Assembly (NCBI RefSeq): GCF_036885195.1 | Contig: NZ_CP133656.1 | Coordinates: forward strand, 3,038,001 to 3,102,000 | From: Pectobacterium cacticida | GTDB taxonomy: Bacteria; Pseudomonadota; Gammaproteobacteria; Enterobacterales; Enterobacteriaceae | Length of the DNA stretch: 64,000 nucleotides | Direction: 5' to 3' | Part shown: positions 9,212 to 17,598 of the stretch, in pieces | Numbering within the stretch: the first letter of the stretch is position 1 | Layout of the letters: each line of letters starts with the position of its first letter | The notes under the pieces: model-generated | Told to the model about the DNA's origin: nothing | Databases searched by the model: none | Seen by the model: only the letters and a program-made list of their open reading frames with translations | Position numbers and translations under genes: made by a program

Positions 9212-10537
9212 ATGTTAAACAACCTATTATTGATTTTTTTTCTTATTGCCATCAGTGCGTTTTTCGCTCTCTCCGAAATATCGCTGGCGGCATCACGTAA
9301 AATTAAGCTTAAACTGATGGCCGATGAGGGGAACCTCAACGCCGATATGGTGCTCAAGTTTCAGGAAACGCCAGGCATCTTCTTTACTGTGATCCAAATT
9401 GGCGTCAATGCCGTGGCGATCCTCGCCGGTATCATCGGCGATGCCGCATTTTCCCCAACCTTTTCCATGCTGTTTGAACGCTTCATGTCGCCTGAAACCG
9501 CAGATAAGGTCAGCTTTATCTGTTCCTTCGTGCTCGTCACCAGCCTGTTCATCCTGTTTGGCGATCTTACCCCGAAACGCATTGGTATGATTGCACCGGA
9601 AGCCGTGGCGGTCCGCATCATCAACCCCATGCGCTTCTGCCTGTTCTTGTTCCGTCCTCTGGTGTGGATATTTAACGGTCTGGCCAACGCGATTTTCCGT
9701 CTGCTTAAATTACCGATGGTACGCAAAGATGACATTACATCCGATGATATCTATGCCGTCGTGGAGGCAGGCGCGCTGGCTGGTGTACTGCGCAAACAGG
9801 AACATGAGCTTATCGAGAATGTGTTTGAGCTGGAATCCCGCACGGTGCCGTCATCAATGACATCGCGTGAAAGTGTGGTCTACTTCGATCTGCACGAGCA
9901 GGAAGACAGCATCAAGGAAAAGATCGCCCAACAGCCGCATTCCAAATTTTTAGTGTGTGATGGCACGATCGATCAGATCGTCGGCTATGTGGATTCTAAA
10001 GACCTGCTGATTCGGGTTCTGGGAAACCAGAGCCTGACGCTGAGTAGCGGCGTGCAGATTCGTCCGGCGTTGATCGTGCCGGATACGCTAACGCTGTCCG
10101 AAGCATTGGAAAGTTTTAAAACGGCAGGAGAAGACTTCGCCGTTATTCTGAATGAATACGCGTTGGTGGTCGGCATCATTACCCTTAACGATGTTATGAC
10201 CACGCTCATGGGCGATCTCGTTGGCCAGGGACTGGAAGAACAGATTGTCGCGCGTGATGAAAATTCATGGCTGGTGGAAGGCGGTACACCGATAGAAGAC
10301 GTGATGCGCGCGCTGAATATCGATGACTTCCCGCACTCCGGCAACTATGAAACCATCGGCGGCTTCATGATGTATACGCTAAGGAAAATCCCAAAACGTA
10401 CCGATGCAGTGCGCTTTTCCGGCTACAAGTTTGAAGTGGTGGATATCGACAGCTATAAAATCGATCAATTGCTCGTCACGAGGCTGGAAGAACGCCCGCC
10501 CGCCTCATCCAGCGCCAAAGTCGATAACGCCGATTAA
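9212..10537 (+). CDS. ytfL: CNNM/CBS-domain transporter-associated protein YtfL
   Basis: YtfL is an inner-membrane protein of the CorC/HlyC (CNNM) family; members are linked to divalent-cation or putrescine homeostasis and are often misnamed hemolysins. The 441-residue product has an N-terminal CNNM domain with about three to four membrane segments (residues 1-150). A CBS pair follows (about 205-330, including PSSMTSRESVVYFDL and VVGIITLNDVM), then the C-terminal CorC/HlyC domain (about 345-425, GNYETIGGFMM). Length is close to E. coli YtfL (about 447). In E. coli it neighbours ytfK; here the hipBA segment separates them. Confidence 0.93.
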   Translation: MLNNLLLIFFLIAISAFFALSEISLAASRKIKLKLMADEGNLNADMVLKFQETPGIFFTVIQIGVNAVAILAGIIGDAAFSPTFSMLFERFMSPETADKVSFICSFVLVTSLFILFGDLTPKRIGMIAPEAVAVRIINPMRFCLFLFRPLVWIFNGLANAIFRLLKLPMVRKDDITSDDIYAVVEAGALAGVLRKQEHELIENVFELESRTVPSSMTSRESVVYFDLHEQEDSIKEKIAQQPHSKFLVCDGTIDQIVGYVDSKDLLIRVLGNQSLTLSSGVQIRPALIVPDTLTLSEALESFKTAGEDFAVILNEYALVVGIITLNDVMTTLMGDLVGQGLEEQIVARDENSWLVEGGTPIEDVMRALNIDDFPHSGNYETIGGFMMYTLRKIPKRTDAVRFSGYKFEVVDIDSYKIDQLLVTRLEERPPASSSAKVDNAD

Positions 10538-10626
10538 CTCGCAAAGGCTACCCCGGCAAACGGTCGCATATTCAATGCCAGAAACAGCAACTGCCATTGC
10601 GCCTCTCATGCTGGGTAATGTAGGAG

Positions 10627-10650
10627 GGGCGCAGTTCACAAGAACTGCTG
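10627..10650 (+). repeat. Left copy of 24-bp repeat flanking the hipBA module
   Basis: The 24 bases match 12358-12381 at 23 positions, in direct orientation. The core GCAGTTC-ACAA-GAACTGC is a perfect palindrome in this copy. The pair brackets the hipBA genes and fits an insertion-site duplication or recombination site. Confidence 0.75.
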
Positions 10651-10738
10651 ACTATCTCGATAACAAGGTTAGCTAATATCAAATGGCCGAATGTCAACCG
10701 CACTACCCAATAGCGGGCATCAAGATCGTGAGATTTCA

Positions 10739-10787
10739 TGTTCCATTAATAGATCGTAAGATGTTTTAATGATCTGTTTATGGAACA
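10739..10787. promoter_or_regulatory. Inverted repeat, probable HipB operator pair 1
   Basis: Two 17-base arms (10739-10755 and 10771-10787) are inverted copies matching at 15 of 17 positions, starting TGTTCCAT and separated by 15 bases. Their outer part resembles the arms of the second inverted repeat nearer hipB, as expected for repeated half-sites of an autoregulating antitoxin. Confidence 0.55.
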
Positions 10788-10820
10788 AACCGAATCAGCT
10801 TTAAGACACATGATTTTAAT

Positions 10821-10869
10821 TGTTCTATAAAAAGGATATAGTTTCATAACATGCTCTATTTATAGAACA
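10821..10869. promoter_or_regulatory. Inverted repeat, probable HipB operator pair 2 at the hipBA promoter
   Basis: Perfect 10-base arms TGTTCTATAA / TTATAGAACA lie 30 bases apart, the second ending 12 bases before the hipB ATG. Together with the upstream pair this gives four half-sites of the form TGTTCYATWAA. Binding by HipB is inference from position and symmetry. Confidence 0.6.
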
Positions 10870-10881
10870 AAGAGGCGCGTA

Positions 10882-11037
10882 ATGGCAAAACCATCTACTC
10901 GAACCTACTCTCGCTATAGCCGTGATGCTGCACGACTGCTGGGGCTAATGATTCGTACTGCGCGTATTGAACGTAAATTAACCGTTGAAGAGCTGGCTGA
11001 ACGGGCAGGTGTATCGCGCCAAAAAGACGATAGATGA
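10882..11037 (+). pseudogene. hipB: Antitoxin hipB, internally deleted
   Basis: HipB antitoxins are Xre-type DNA-binding proteins that neutralise HipA and repress their own operon. The reading frame gives 51 residues: an intact N-terminus and the first helices of the HTH (RKLTVEELAERAGVSR), then a frame change ending QKDDR-stop. In another frame the terminal codons read KKTIDDDF-stop at 11017-11043, the characteristic HipB C-terminus. The gene has therefore lost the middle of its HTH and dimerisation region in an out-of-frame deletion. GAGG precedes the ATG, and the stop region overlaps the hipA start. A functional antitoxin is unlikely. Confidence 0.8.
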
Positions 11038-12313
11038 TGACTTCTGATAAAAATCCCGACCGGGCATATGTATGGATCTGGTTGCCTGGCACAACTCAGC
11101 CAGTTGTCGCGGGGGCGCTAACTCGTGATGGCGACAGGTTCATCTTCAACTATGGGCGCAGTTACCTGGAACGGAAAGATGCGATTTCTATTTATGAACC
11201 GGAACTCCCGTTGGTCCGAGGGGCGATTTTTCCCGTACCAGGACTACGGCAGGCGAGTGCAATACGTGATGCTGCGCCGGATTCCTGGGGGCGTCGTGTT
11301 ATTCTGAATCGGCTGATGGGGGCTCAAGGCAGAGACACTGACCCTAACAAACTGGACGAACTGACGTATTTGCTTGAGTCTGGCTCAGACAGAATTGGAG
11401 GGCTCGACTTCCAGCGCTCCGCAACGGACTATGTACCGCGTGCGTCCCAAAGTGCATCACTTGAAGAGTTGATGCAAGCTGCATCAATGGTGGAAAATGG
11501 CATGCCGTTAACCCCGGAATTAGAGCAAGCGCTTTTTCATGGTAGTTCATTAGGCGGTGCGCGACCAAAGGCTATGATAGAGTCCGAGGCCCGAAAATTT
11601 ATCGCAAAGTTCTCCTCCTCCACGGATACTTATAATGTTGTTAAAGCAGAATATATCGCTATGCGACTGGCTGCCTATGCTGGGTTAAATGTTGCACCTG
11701 TCCTTCTTCGCCATACCGCAGGTAAAGAGTCATACTTATTGAACGCTTTGACCGCACACTAAGCCATGCAGGATGGCAGCGCCGCCTGATAGTCTCTGCG
11801 CTGACCATTTTTGGCCTCGATGAGATGATGGCAAGATATGCGAGCTATGAGGATTTAACGGATATTATTCGCCAGCGCTTCGCTGCGCCTAAAGAGACTT
11901 TACGGGAACTGTTCGGCCGTCTGGTTTTTAATATTATTTGTGGCAACACTGACGATCACGCCAGAAATCATGCAGCATTTTGGGATGGTAAAAAACTGAG
12001 CCTGACACCCGCTTATGATATTTGTCCTCAAGGCCGTTCTGGTAATGAAGCCACGCAGGCAATGCTAATTATTGGTGAAAACCGAATGAGCAATCTTGCG
12101 GTTTGTCTGTCGGCGGCAGCGAAATTTCTGCTGAACAAGCAAGAAGCCATTGAAGTTATCACGCACTGTATCCGGACGGTTCGCGAAAACTGGGCGGAGG
12201 TATGTCGTGAGGCTTCATTGAGCGAAGTGGATCGCAACTTCCTGTGGGGGCGCGTGTTCCTCAACCCATTTATTTTTGAAGATAGTCCTGACGCGATCGC
12301 ACACCTGCGTTGA
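11034..12313 (+). pseudogene. hipA: HipA-family serine/threonine kinase toxin, frameshifted
   Basis: HipA phosphorylates glutamyl-tRNA synthetase (E. coli) and causes growth arrest or persistence. Two frames together give the full protein. Residues 1-242 (11034-11762) hold the N-terminal subdomain and the nucleotide loop SSLGGARPKAM. The rest continues in another frame from the ERFDRT codons at 11741, with the catalytic loop GNTDDHARNHAAFWDG and the metal-binding LTPAYDICP. The break lies at about 11733-11741, where restoring a single base would rejoin YL..IERFDR. Apart from this frameshift the kinase motifs are intact. The truncated product lacks the catalytic loop. Confidence 0.88.
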
Positions 12314-12357
12314 ATCGCGCTTATCGCCTCTGAATGAGTAATGGATTGATCGAGATA

Positions 12358-12381
12358 GGGCGCAGTTCACAAGAACGGCTG
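12358..12381 (+). repeat. Right copy of 24-bp repeat flanking the hipBA module
   Basis: Direct near-copy of 10627-10650 with one change (GAACG for GAACT), which breaks the palindrome. It ends 14 bases before the ytfK stop codon, marking the right edge of the inserted segment. Confidence 0.75.
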
Positions 12382-12394
12382 CCCCCTATGTTAA

Positions 12395-12604
12395 TCATCC
12401 CATCTCGGCCTGAAGCCGGATTACCTGACGATTGACTTCAGACATTACCGAAAGATGCTGTTTATCCTGTTTCTTGGGCAACAGAATTTTGCCGTGATCA
12501 AATTCAAAAGCGCCAATCCCTTTTATATATAGCCGCCCACGAAACAGAGTTTTCACATACTTAGCGACTTTAAAAGGATTGTAACGTTCGAAGATCCTCA
12601 TCAT
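12395..12604 (-). CDS. ytfK: Stringent-response modulator YtfK
   Basis: YtfK (DUF1107) is a small cytosolic protein reported in E. coli to interact with SpoT and promote (p)ppGpp accumulation under phosphate or fatty-acid starvation. The 69-residue product (MMRIFERYNPFKVAKYVKTL...) aligns end to end with E. coli YtfK (68 residues), including RGRLYIKGIGAFEFDHGKI and HLSVMSEVNRQVIRLQ. An open frame extends 14 codons further upstream, but GGAGAG six bases before the ATG at 12604 fixes the start. The ATG at 12601 is the alternative. It is normally next to ytfL. Confidence 0.92.
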   Translation of the reverse strand: MMRIFERYNPFKVAKYVKTLFRGRLYIKGIGAFEFDHGKILLPKKQDKQHLSVMSEVNRQVIRLQAEMG

Positions 12605-13012
12605 TTTACTCTCCCGTTTTATGTTCCGCGCGCTCCGTTTCACCAATATGGCTAAGATTCTGGAGCACGTAATGAGATAACGGATACGACTAATTAGTGC
12701 TGTAGAATCGTGTTTAGTTCCCCGCCATACAGTATTTTTAACTGTTCTTACACATTTTTACAGCGAGGGGTTTATATAAAATCTCAATTACCAGTATAAA
12801 CCTTCAAAGATAAAGGTTTTGTGTCTTCAACGACAAATCTCGTTACTGATGAGTAAAAACGCACCACGTACCGAGCCTGCACACTACGGGCGACAAACCT
12901 ACCATACGATTATGACCAAACGACGACACGCGGTAAGCCGTTTGAGAGCGGCAAGAAGGAGACAATGCAGCAGGTATTTCCTGCCGCACCCGTTCGCGGG
13001 AGTCAAAGGGGA
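12605..13012. other. ytfK upstream region / cysQ downstream region
   Basis: Some 408 bases with no recognisable gene. On the minus strand, reading toward ytfK, CTGTAAAAATGTGTAAG (12763-12747) weakly resembles a Pho box of two direct 7-mers, which would suit the phosphate-starvation link of YtfK. Near 12966-12984 a small GC stem follows cysQ but lacks a clear T-run. Both are tentative. Confidence 0.3.
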
Positions 13013-13753
13013 TTAAAATAATGCGACACGAAAACCGGGATTGAGAAAGGATTCGCGCGGTGTGTAAGACAATGGTTGCCCCTGCCAATCGTGGATCTGC
13101 GCCCCAGCCGCCACCGCCACCGCATGCCCCGCCGCCGTATCCCAAATGTTCGTCGGCCCGAATCGGGGGTAAAGCTGCGCTTTGCCCTCAGCCACCAGGC
13201 AAAATTTCAGCGATGAACCAATCGCCACCGTTTGGTGCTCGCCCAATTGGCTAAGATAGTCTTTGAGTTCCCGATCGGCATGCGAGCGGCTGACAACGAC
13301 CAGCGGCGGTAAAGCTTGCTTCACCGTAATTTGTCGGCGCTGCCCCTCCTCCTCCTTCCAGGCCTTACCGTCTGCCGCCGAATACATCACGCCCGTGACC
13401 GGCACATATACCACGCCCAGCACGGCCTGACCGTTCTCGATCAGCGCAATATTCACCGTGAATTCACCATTGCGGCTGAGGAACTCTTTAGTACCGTCCA
13501 GCGGATCAACCAGCCAATAACGCTGCCAGTATCGGCGGGTTTCCCACTCAGGCGGATCTTCTTCCGATAGCAACGGAATATCAGGGAACGCCGCGGCCAG
13601 CCCCGCTTTAATAACCCGATGCGCTGCAAGATCGGCGGCGGTCACGGGCGAATCATCTTTTTTGCGCACAATGTCCACAGGACGTTGCCCCTCATAAACC
13701 TGCATAATGGCAGCACCGGCATCGCGAGCCAGTTGGCAAACCGTATCTAACAT
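13013..13753 (-). CDS. cysQ: 3'(2'),5'-bisphosphate nucleotidase CysQ
   Basis: CysQ dephosphorylates 3'-phosphoadenosine 5'-phosphate (PAP), the by-product of PAPS reduction in sulfate assimilation. It belongs to the Li+-sensitive, Mg2+-dependent inositol-monophosphatase fold. The 246-residue product shows the metal-binding motifs LSEEDPPEW (about 62-70), WLVDPLDGTKEF (about 81-92) and WDTAAGHAVAVAAG (about 208-221). The ATG at 13753 has GAGG seven bases upstream and gives the E. coli length; the frame opens two codons earlier. It lies near ytfK, as in E. coli. Confidence 0.96.
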   Translation of the reverse strand: MLDTVCQLARDAGAAIMQVYEGQRPVDIVRKKDDSPVTAADLAAHRVIKAGLAAAFPDIPLLSEEDPPEWETRRYWQRYWLVDPLDGTKEFLSRNGEFTVNIALIENGQAVLGVVYVPVTGVMYSAADGKAWKEEEGQRRQITVKQALPPLVVVSRSHADRELKDYLSQLGEHQTVAIGSSLKFCLVAEGKAQLYPRFGPTNIWDTAAGHAVAVAAGAQIHDWQGQPLSYTPRESFLNPGFRVALF

Positions 13754-14159
13754 AATCAACCTCGTTGTTCTCGGTTACGCGTAACGTAAATTTCATTTCT
13801 GTCATTCATGATGCCGCAGTGACGTCATCTACGATTATCGACATCATCTTCAACCCACACAGCAATATATAAATGTCGATTACCACAAGAATACACCAAT
13901 CGATAACATTGATGTGGTGCGTACCGACAACCCGATACAAGCCCCGATATCTGGCAACTCACAACCCTAACACCGCCGCGCTTATCATTGTATTCACAGA
14001 TGTTAGCGTTACATACATTAATAAGCTTAATATTTTATCTTTATATAAGAGCATAAATAACCGAATAACAGGATAACCATAGGGAATAAATATTAGAAAT
14101 ATTCATCTTATCGTTAATACTTTCCCTGAGATATTCGTCATTTCAAAAGGGAATCAATA
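13754..14159. other. Divergent cysQ-ipdC intergenic region
   Basis: About 406 bases, AT-rich toward ipdC, with no supported gene. I looked for the paired TGTAAA-N6-TTTACA TyrR boxes that control ipdC in some enterobacteria and found no convincing copy. Promoters for cysQ and ipdC must lie here but are not assigned. Confidence 0.5.
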
Positions 14160-15833
14160 ATGAACGAAAACTATACCGTAGGAGATTATTTACTGGATCG
14201 GCTTACGCAGAGTGGTATTGAGCACCTCTTCGGCGTACCCGGCGATTACAACCTGCATTTTCTCGATCATGTTATTAGCCACCCTAAAATCACCTGGGTA
14301 GGCTGCGCGAATGAATTAAACGCCGCTTATGCTGCCGATGGCTATGCGCGATGTCGCCCGGCGGCGGCGCTGTTAACCACCTTCGGCGTTGGCGAACTCA
14401 GCGCCATTAACGGCATGGCTGGCAGCTACGCGGAATACGTGCCTGTCATTCACATCGCCGTTGTACCCAGCCTGAGATCACAGCATAACGCAGAGTTACT
14501 CCATCACACACTTGGCGATGGCGACTTCGGCCATTTTTTCCGAATGGCGGCTGAGGTCACTGTAGCACAGGCGCGCCTTACCGCCGAGAACGCGGCGGCA
14601 GAGATCGATAGGGTTGTGGGAGAAGCACTTTCTCAGCGCAAACCCGTGTACTTATTTCTACCATTGGACGTCGCGGCGGCCCCCGTCAGTACACGTCCGT
14701 ATCCCTTCATTCTTCCTCAACTACCCCGATCTGATGGCGCTTTACTCGCCTTTGCCACCGCAGCCGCCGAAATGTTAGGTAAAGCGAAATCGGTGTCGTT
14801 GCTCGCCGATTTTCTAGCCGAACGCTATAACGTTACGGAGCAAATCCAACGCTGGCTTGATAAAATACCGCTCCCGCATGCGACCTTGTTGATGGGTAAA
14901 GGCATGCTAAACGAACAAAATCGTTGCTTTACCGGGACCTATTCAGGTGGCGGTAGCCACGAAACACTACGCGCGTACATCGAGAATGCGGATACCATCA
15001 TTAGCATCGGCGTCCGCTATATCGATACAATTACTACGGGTTTCAGTCACCGGATCCCACGCGAAAAGAACATCGATATTCAGCCAACATTGTCCCGAGT
15101 AGGAAATCAGGTATTTCCCTCCATTCCGATGTCAGACGCCATCGCCACACTGGAAAAAATTACTGAAACACTCTCTGCCCATTGGAACCACAACGCGATT
15201 ACGTCACCGGCTTTACCGCAATCAAAATCGGCACCGGAAAGCGCGCTCAGCCAACGCGAATTTTGGCAACAGATACAGCATTTTCTCCGCCCTGGAGATA
15301 CCCTGGTGACTGACCAAGGGACTTCGTGTTTTGGCGCGGCTACGCTACGCCTTCCAGAGGACTGTCATTTCATCGTGCAATCACTATGGGGGTCGATAGG
15401 TTATTCTTTGCCCGCCGCGTTTGGCGCCCAGACAGCCGAACCAGCGCGACGCGTAGTACTGTTGATCGGCGATGGCTCATTTCAACTTTCCGCACAAGAA
15501 CTCGGTTCTATCATCCGTGATCGTTTGAAGATGGTTATTTTGGTGCTGAATAACGAGGGGTATACCGTTGAACGCGCTATTCACGGCGCAGACCAGCGCT
15601 ATAACGATATTGCCCTTTGGAACTGGACGCGGCTCCCCTCTGCGTTAGGTGCGAACGAAAATGAGATACTCTGCAAGCAGGCGCGCTCATCACAAGCCCT
15701 CGCGCAACTGCTTGAGCAAATCAATTCAGAATCTTGCCTGGCATTTATTGAAGTCGTACTGCCGAAAATGGATATTCCCCCGCTCTTGCAAACTATCACT
15801 CAATCACTTGAAACCCGCAATAGCATGAGCTAG
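14160..15833 (+). CDS. ipdC: Indolepyruvate/phenylpyruvate decarboxylase
   Basis: Thiamine-diphosphate enzyme that decarboxylates 2-keto acids. The best-known homologue makes indole-3-acetaldehyde from indole-3-pyruvate, the key step of plant-type auxin synthesis. The 557-residue product has the Pyr-binding domain with the active glutamate (GCANELNAAYAADGYAR, about 47-63), the tandem histidines ELLHHTLGDGDF (about 112-123), and the ThDP motif GDGSFQLSAQELGSI to NNEGYTVERAIHG (about 440-480). Length fits IpdC (about 552) and yeast-type PDC. Substrate (indolepyruvate, phenylpyruvate or branched keto acids) is inferred. It is monocistronic, with GGGAATCA before the ATG and a hairpin after it. 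Confidence 0.82.
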   Translation: MNENYTVGDYLLDRLTQSGIEHLFGVPGDYNLHFLDHVISHPKITWVGCANELNAAYAADGYARCRPAAALLTTFGVGELSAINGMAGSYAEYVPVIHIAVVPSLRSQHNAELLHHTLGDGDFGHFFRMAAEVTVAQARLTAENAAAEIDRVVGEALSQRKPVYLFLPLDVAAAPVSTRPYPFILPQLPRSDGALLAFATAAAEMLGKAKSVSLLADFLAERYNVTEQIQRWLDKIPLPHATLLMGKGMLNEQNRCFTGTYSGGGSHETLRAYIENADTIISIGVRYIDTITTGFSHRIPREKNIDIQPTLSRVGNQVFPSIPMSDAIATLEKITETLSAHWNHNAITSPALPQSKSAPESALSQREFWQQIQHFLRPGDTLVTDQGTSCFGAATLRLPEDCHFIVQSLWGSIGYSLPAAFGAQTAEPARRVVLLIGDGSFQLSAQELGSIIRDRLKMVILVLNNEGYTVERAIHGADQRYNDIALWNWTRLPSALGANENEILCKQARSSQALAQLLEQINSESCLAFIEVVLPKMDIPPLLQTITQSLETRNSMS

Positions 15834-15847
15834 CACGACATAATGTT

Positions 15848-15872
15848 ATACCGCTTACCTCGTAAGCGGTAT
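15848..15872 (+). terminator. Hairpin after ipdC
   Basis: A perfect 11-bp stem ATACCGCTTAC / GTAAGCGGTAT with a 3-base loop begins 14 bases after the ipdC stop. It has no long T-run, so termination is likely but not certain. Confidence 0.6.
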
Positions 15873-15884
15873 GTTCAACGAATA

Positions 15885-15907
15885 AAGATGTATTTAATAT
15901 ACACCTT
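15885..15907. promoter_or_regulatory. NsrR-binding site upstream of ytfE
   Basis: The 23 bases form a dyad AAGATGTAT-N5-ATACACCTT whose arms match at 8 of 9 positions. This is the known gamma-proteobacterial NsrR box form (AAGATGYATTT and its complement). It ends 29 bases before the ytfE start, so NsrR would block transcription until NO damages its cluster. The repressor gene is in this window at 27876-28301. Confidence 0.85.
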
Positions 15908-15936
15908 ATAAATAGCATTCGTTGAGAGGCATTATC

Positions 15937-16602
15937 ATGGCATACCGCGATCAATCTCTAGGTGAATTGGCCGTCGCGATTCCGCGCGCAACCAAACTCT
16001 TTCGTGAACTTAATCTGGATTTCTGTTGCGGTGGGAAGCAAACGTTAAGCCGCGCCGCTGGCAAAAAAGAACTGAATATCGATGAGCTGGAAGCACAGTT
16101 AGAAAAATTAGCGACAGAACCTTCAGATTTACGAGACTGGCGCGAAGCGCCATTGGCCGACATCATCGACTACATCATTCCCCGCTTTCACGACCGCCAT
16201 CGTGAACAACTGCCTGAGCTCATCCTGATGGCAGAAAAAGTCGAGCGAGTGCATCGCGATAAAGCAGACTGTCCGCACGGTCTGACAACACGGTTGACTG
16301 CCATCTATAACGAACTATCTCAGCATATGATGAAAGAAGAGAGAATCCTCTTCCCGATGATCAAACAAGGGATGGGCGTAAATGCCGCCGCGCCAATCTC
16401 AGTAATGGAGCATGAGCACGATGACACGGGGCGTGAGGTAGACGCGGTCAAAACGCTGACCAATGACGTCGTAGCGCCTGAGTATGCCTGCAATACCTGG
16501 CGTGCGCTGTACGCGGGTATCAACGAATTCATTACCGATCTGATGGAGCACATCCATCTAGAGAACAATTTGCTGTTTCCACGCGCGTTACGCGGCGAGT
16601 AA
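15937..16602 (+). CDS. ytfE: Iron-sulfur cluster repair protein YtfE (RIC)
   Basis: YtfE is a di-iron hemerythrin-like protein that repairs Fe-S clusters after nitrosative or oxidative damage. The 221-residue product has the N-terminal ScdA domain with DFCCGGKQTL (about 29-38). The hemerythrin domain follows, with iron-ligand histidines in FHDRHREQLPEL, SQHMMKEERILFPM, VMEHEHDDTG and EHIHLENNLLFPRAL. GAGAGG lies seven bases before the ATG at 15937; an upstream start at 15922 would precede the Shine-Dalgarno and is rejected. Regulation by NsrR is supported by the box just upstream. Confidence 0.96.
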   Translation: MAYRDQSLGELAVAIPRATKLFRELNLDFCCGGKQTLSRAAGKKELNIDELEAQLEKLATEPSDLRDWREAPLADIIDYIIPRFHDRHREQLPELILMAEKVERVHRDKADCPHGLTTRLTAIYNELSQHMMKEERILFPMIKQGMGVNAAAPISVMEHEHDDTGREVDAVKTLTNDVVAPEYACNTWRALYAGINEFITDLMEHIHLENNLLFPRALRGE

Positions 16603-16644
16603 TGTCGTTTAAATAAAAAGCAGTAGAACCCTTGCAGTAGAAAC

Positions 16645-16675
16645 AAGAAAGGCGCTCAATGAGCGCCTTTCTTTT
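16645..16675. terminator. Bidirectional intrinsic terminator between ytfE and fklB
   Basis: A perfect GC-rich stem AGAAAGGCGCTC / GAGCGCCTTTCT with loop AAT, followed by TTTT on the plus strand and A/T-rich on the other side, between convergent genes. Confidence 0.9.
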
Positions 16676-16684
16676 GTCTGGAGA

Positions 16685-17305
16685 TTACAGAATTTCCAGC
16701 AGTTCCACTTCAAAAATCAGCGCGCTAAACGGCGGAATAGAAGCGCCTGCGCCACGTTCTCCATACGCCAGATCATGGGGAATGTAGAGCTCCCATTTTG
16801 ACCCTACTGGCATCAGCGTCAATGCCTCGATCCAACCTGGTATTACGCCACTTACCGGGAATTCAGCCGGTTGTCCACGCTGTACAGAGCTGTCAAACAC
16901 GCTACCATCGATCAGTCGGCCAGTGTAGTGAACTCGAACACGATCCTGACGCGCGGGGATCGCCCCCTCCCCCTGAGTCAACACGCGGAATTGCAGACCG
17001 GATTCAGTACTGTTCACCCCCTCTTTCTGCGCGTTATCGGCCAGAAACTGCTGACCTTCTACTGCCAGCGCCTGTTGACGTTCACGACGTACCGCATCGG
17101 CACGTTCATGAACTTCACGCAGCGCACGATGCACTACATCCACCGGCACCGCAGGTGCATTACCTTCCAGCGCATCGCGTAGACCTGCAAGCAGGGCTTC
17201 CGGGAGCAGACCTTCAAGACCTGATTCCTGTAACTGTTGGCCCACTTGTAAGCCGATACCGTAGCTTGCCTGCGCTTCGACGCTGTCAAAAGAAGGGGTT
17301 GTCAT
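16685..17305 (-). CDS. fklB: FKBP-type peptidyl-prolyl isomerase FklB (FKBP22)
   Basis: Homodimeric prolyl isomerase and chaperone of the MIP-like FKBP group. The 206-residue product equals E. coli FklB in length. An N-terminal helical dimerisation domain (about 1-100, ASYGIGLQVGQQLQESGLEG) is followed by a single FKBP domain (about 110-206) with VHYTGRLIDGSVFDSS, FPVSGVIPGWIEAL and AYGERGAGASIPPFS, which include the active-site aromatic residues. No signal peptide is seen, so it is cytosolic. It is convergent with ytfE and divergent from ytfB. Confidence 0.96.
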   Translation of the reverse strand: MTTPSFDSVEAQASYGIGLQVGQQLQESGLEGLLPEALLAGLRDALEGNAPAVPVDVVHRALREVHERADAVRRERQQALAVEGQQFLADNAQKEGVNSTESGLQFRVLTQGEGAIPARQDRVRVHYTGRLIDGSVFDSSVQRGQPAEFPVSGVIPGWIEALTLMPVGSKWELYIPHDLAYGERGAGASIPPFSALIFEVELLEIL

Positions 17306-17598
17306 GCATGTTCCTTTTCATCTATAAAAAATTGAATCCGCAGCATAGCAGTGACCGGGTTTGGGGTAAAATCTTGTGTGCAGATCATCACGCAAACCTC
17401 ACATCAGGCAGGTTATAGTGAGAAGTTAACCTATACTGAAAGTGTTACGCCGCCTGACCTGGATATCAATTTGTTAACTGGTCAGTGTATGCAGATTATC
17501 GGTATACTGGACTAGGTGGTTGTCCTGATGCTGTTATGTTGACGCCGTTTTTAAACTGAATCGTATTATCATACTGAATTGTCGTAAGAGAGGTCACC

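Larger units (their letters stand above)
10538..10881. other. ytfL-hipB intergenic region
   Basis: This 344-base stretch contains no gene. It holds the left 24-bp flanking repeat and two large inverted repeats in front of hipB (listed separately). The right half is markedly AT-rich compared with the flanking chromosome, consistent with acquired DNA. Confidence 0.7.

Noticed and set aside
9212..10537. YtfL as a hemolysin
   Set aside because: The CNNM/CBS/CorC architecture is a transporter-associated family; the hemolysin name is historical.
12819..13145. Small frames in the ytfK-cysQ gap
   Set aside because: No homology recognised; proline/glycine runs come from antisense cysQ sequence.
13754..14159. 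TyrR boxes upstream of ipdC
   Set aside because: I looked for TGTAAA-N6-TTTACA and saw only loose partial matches.
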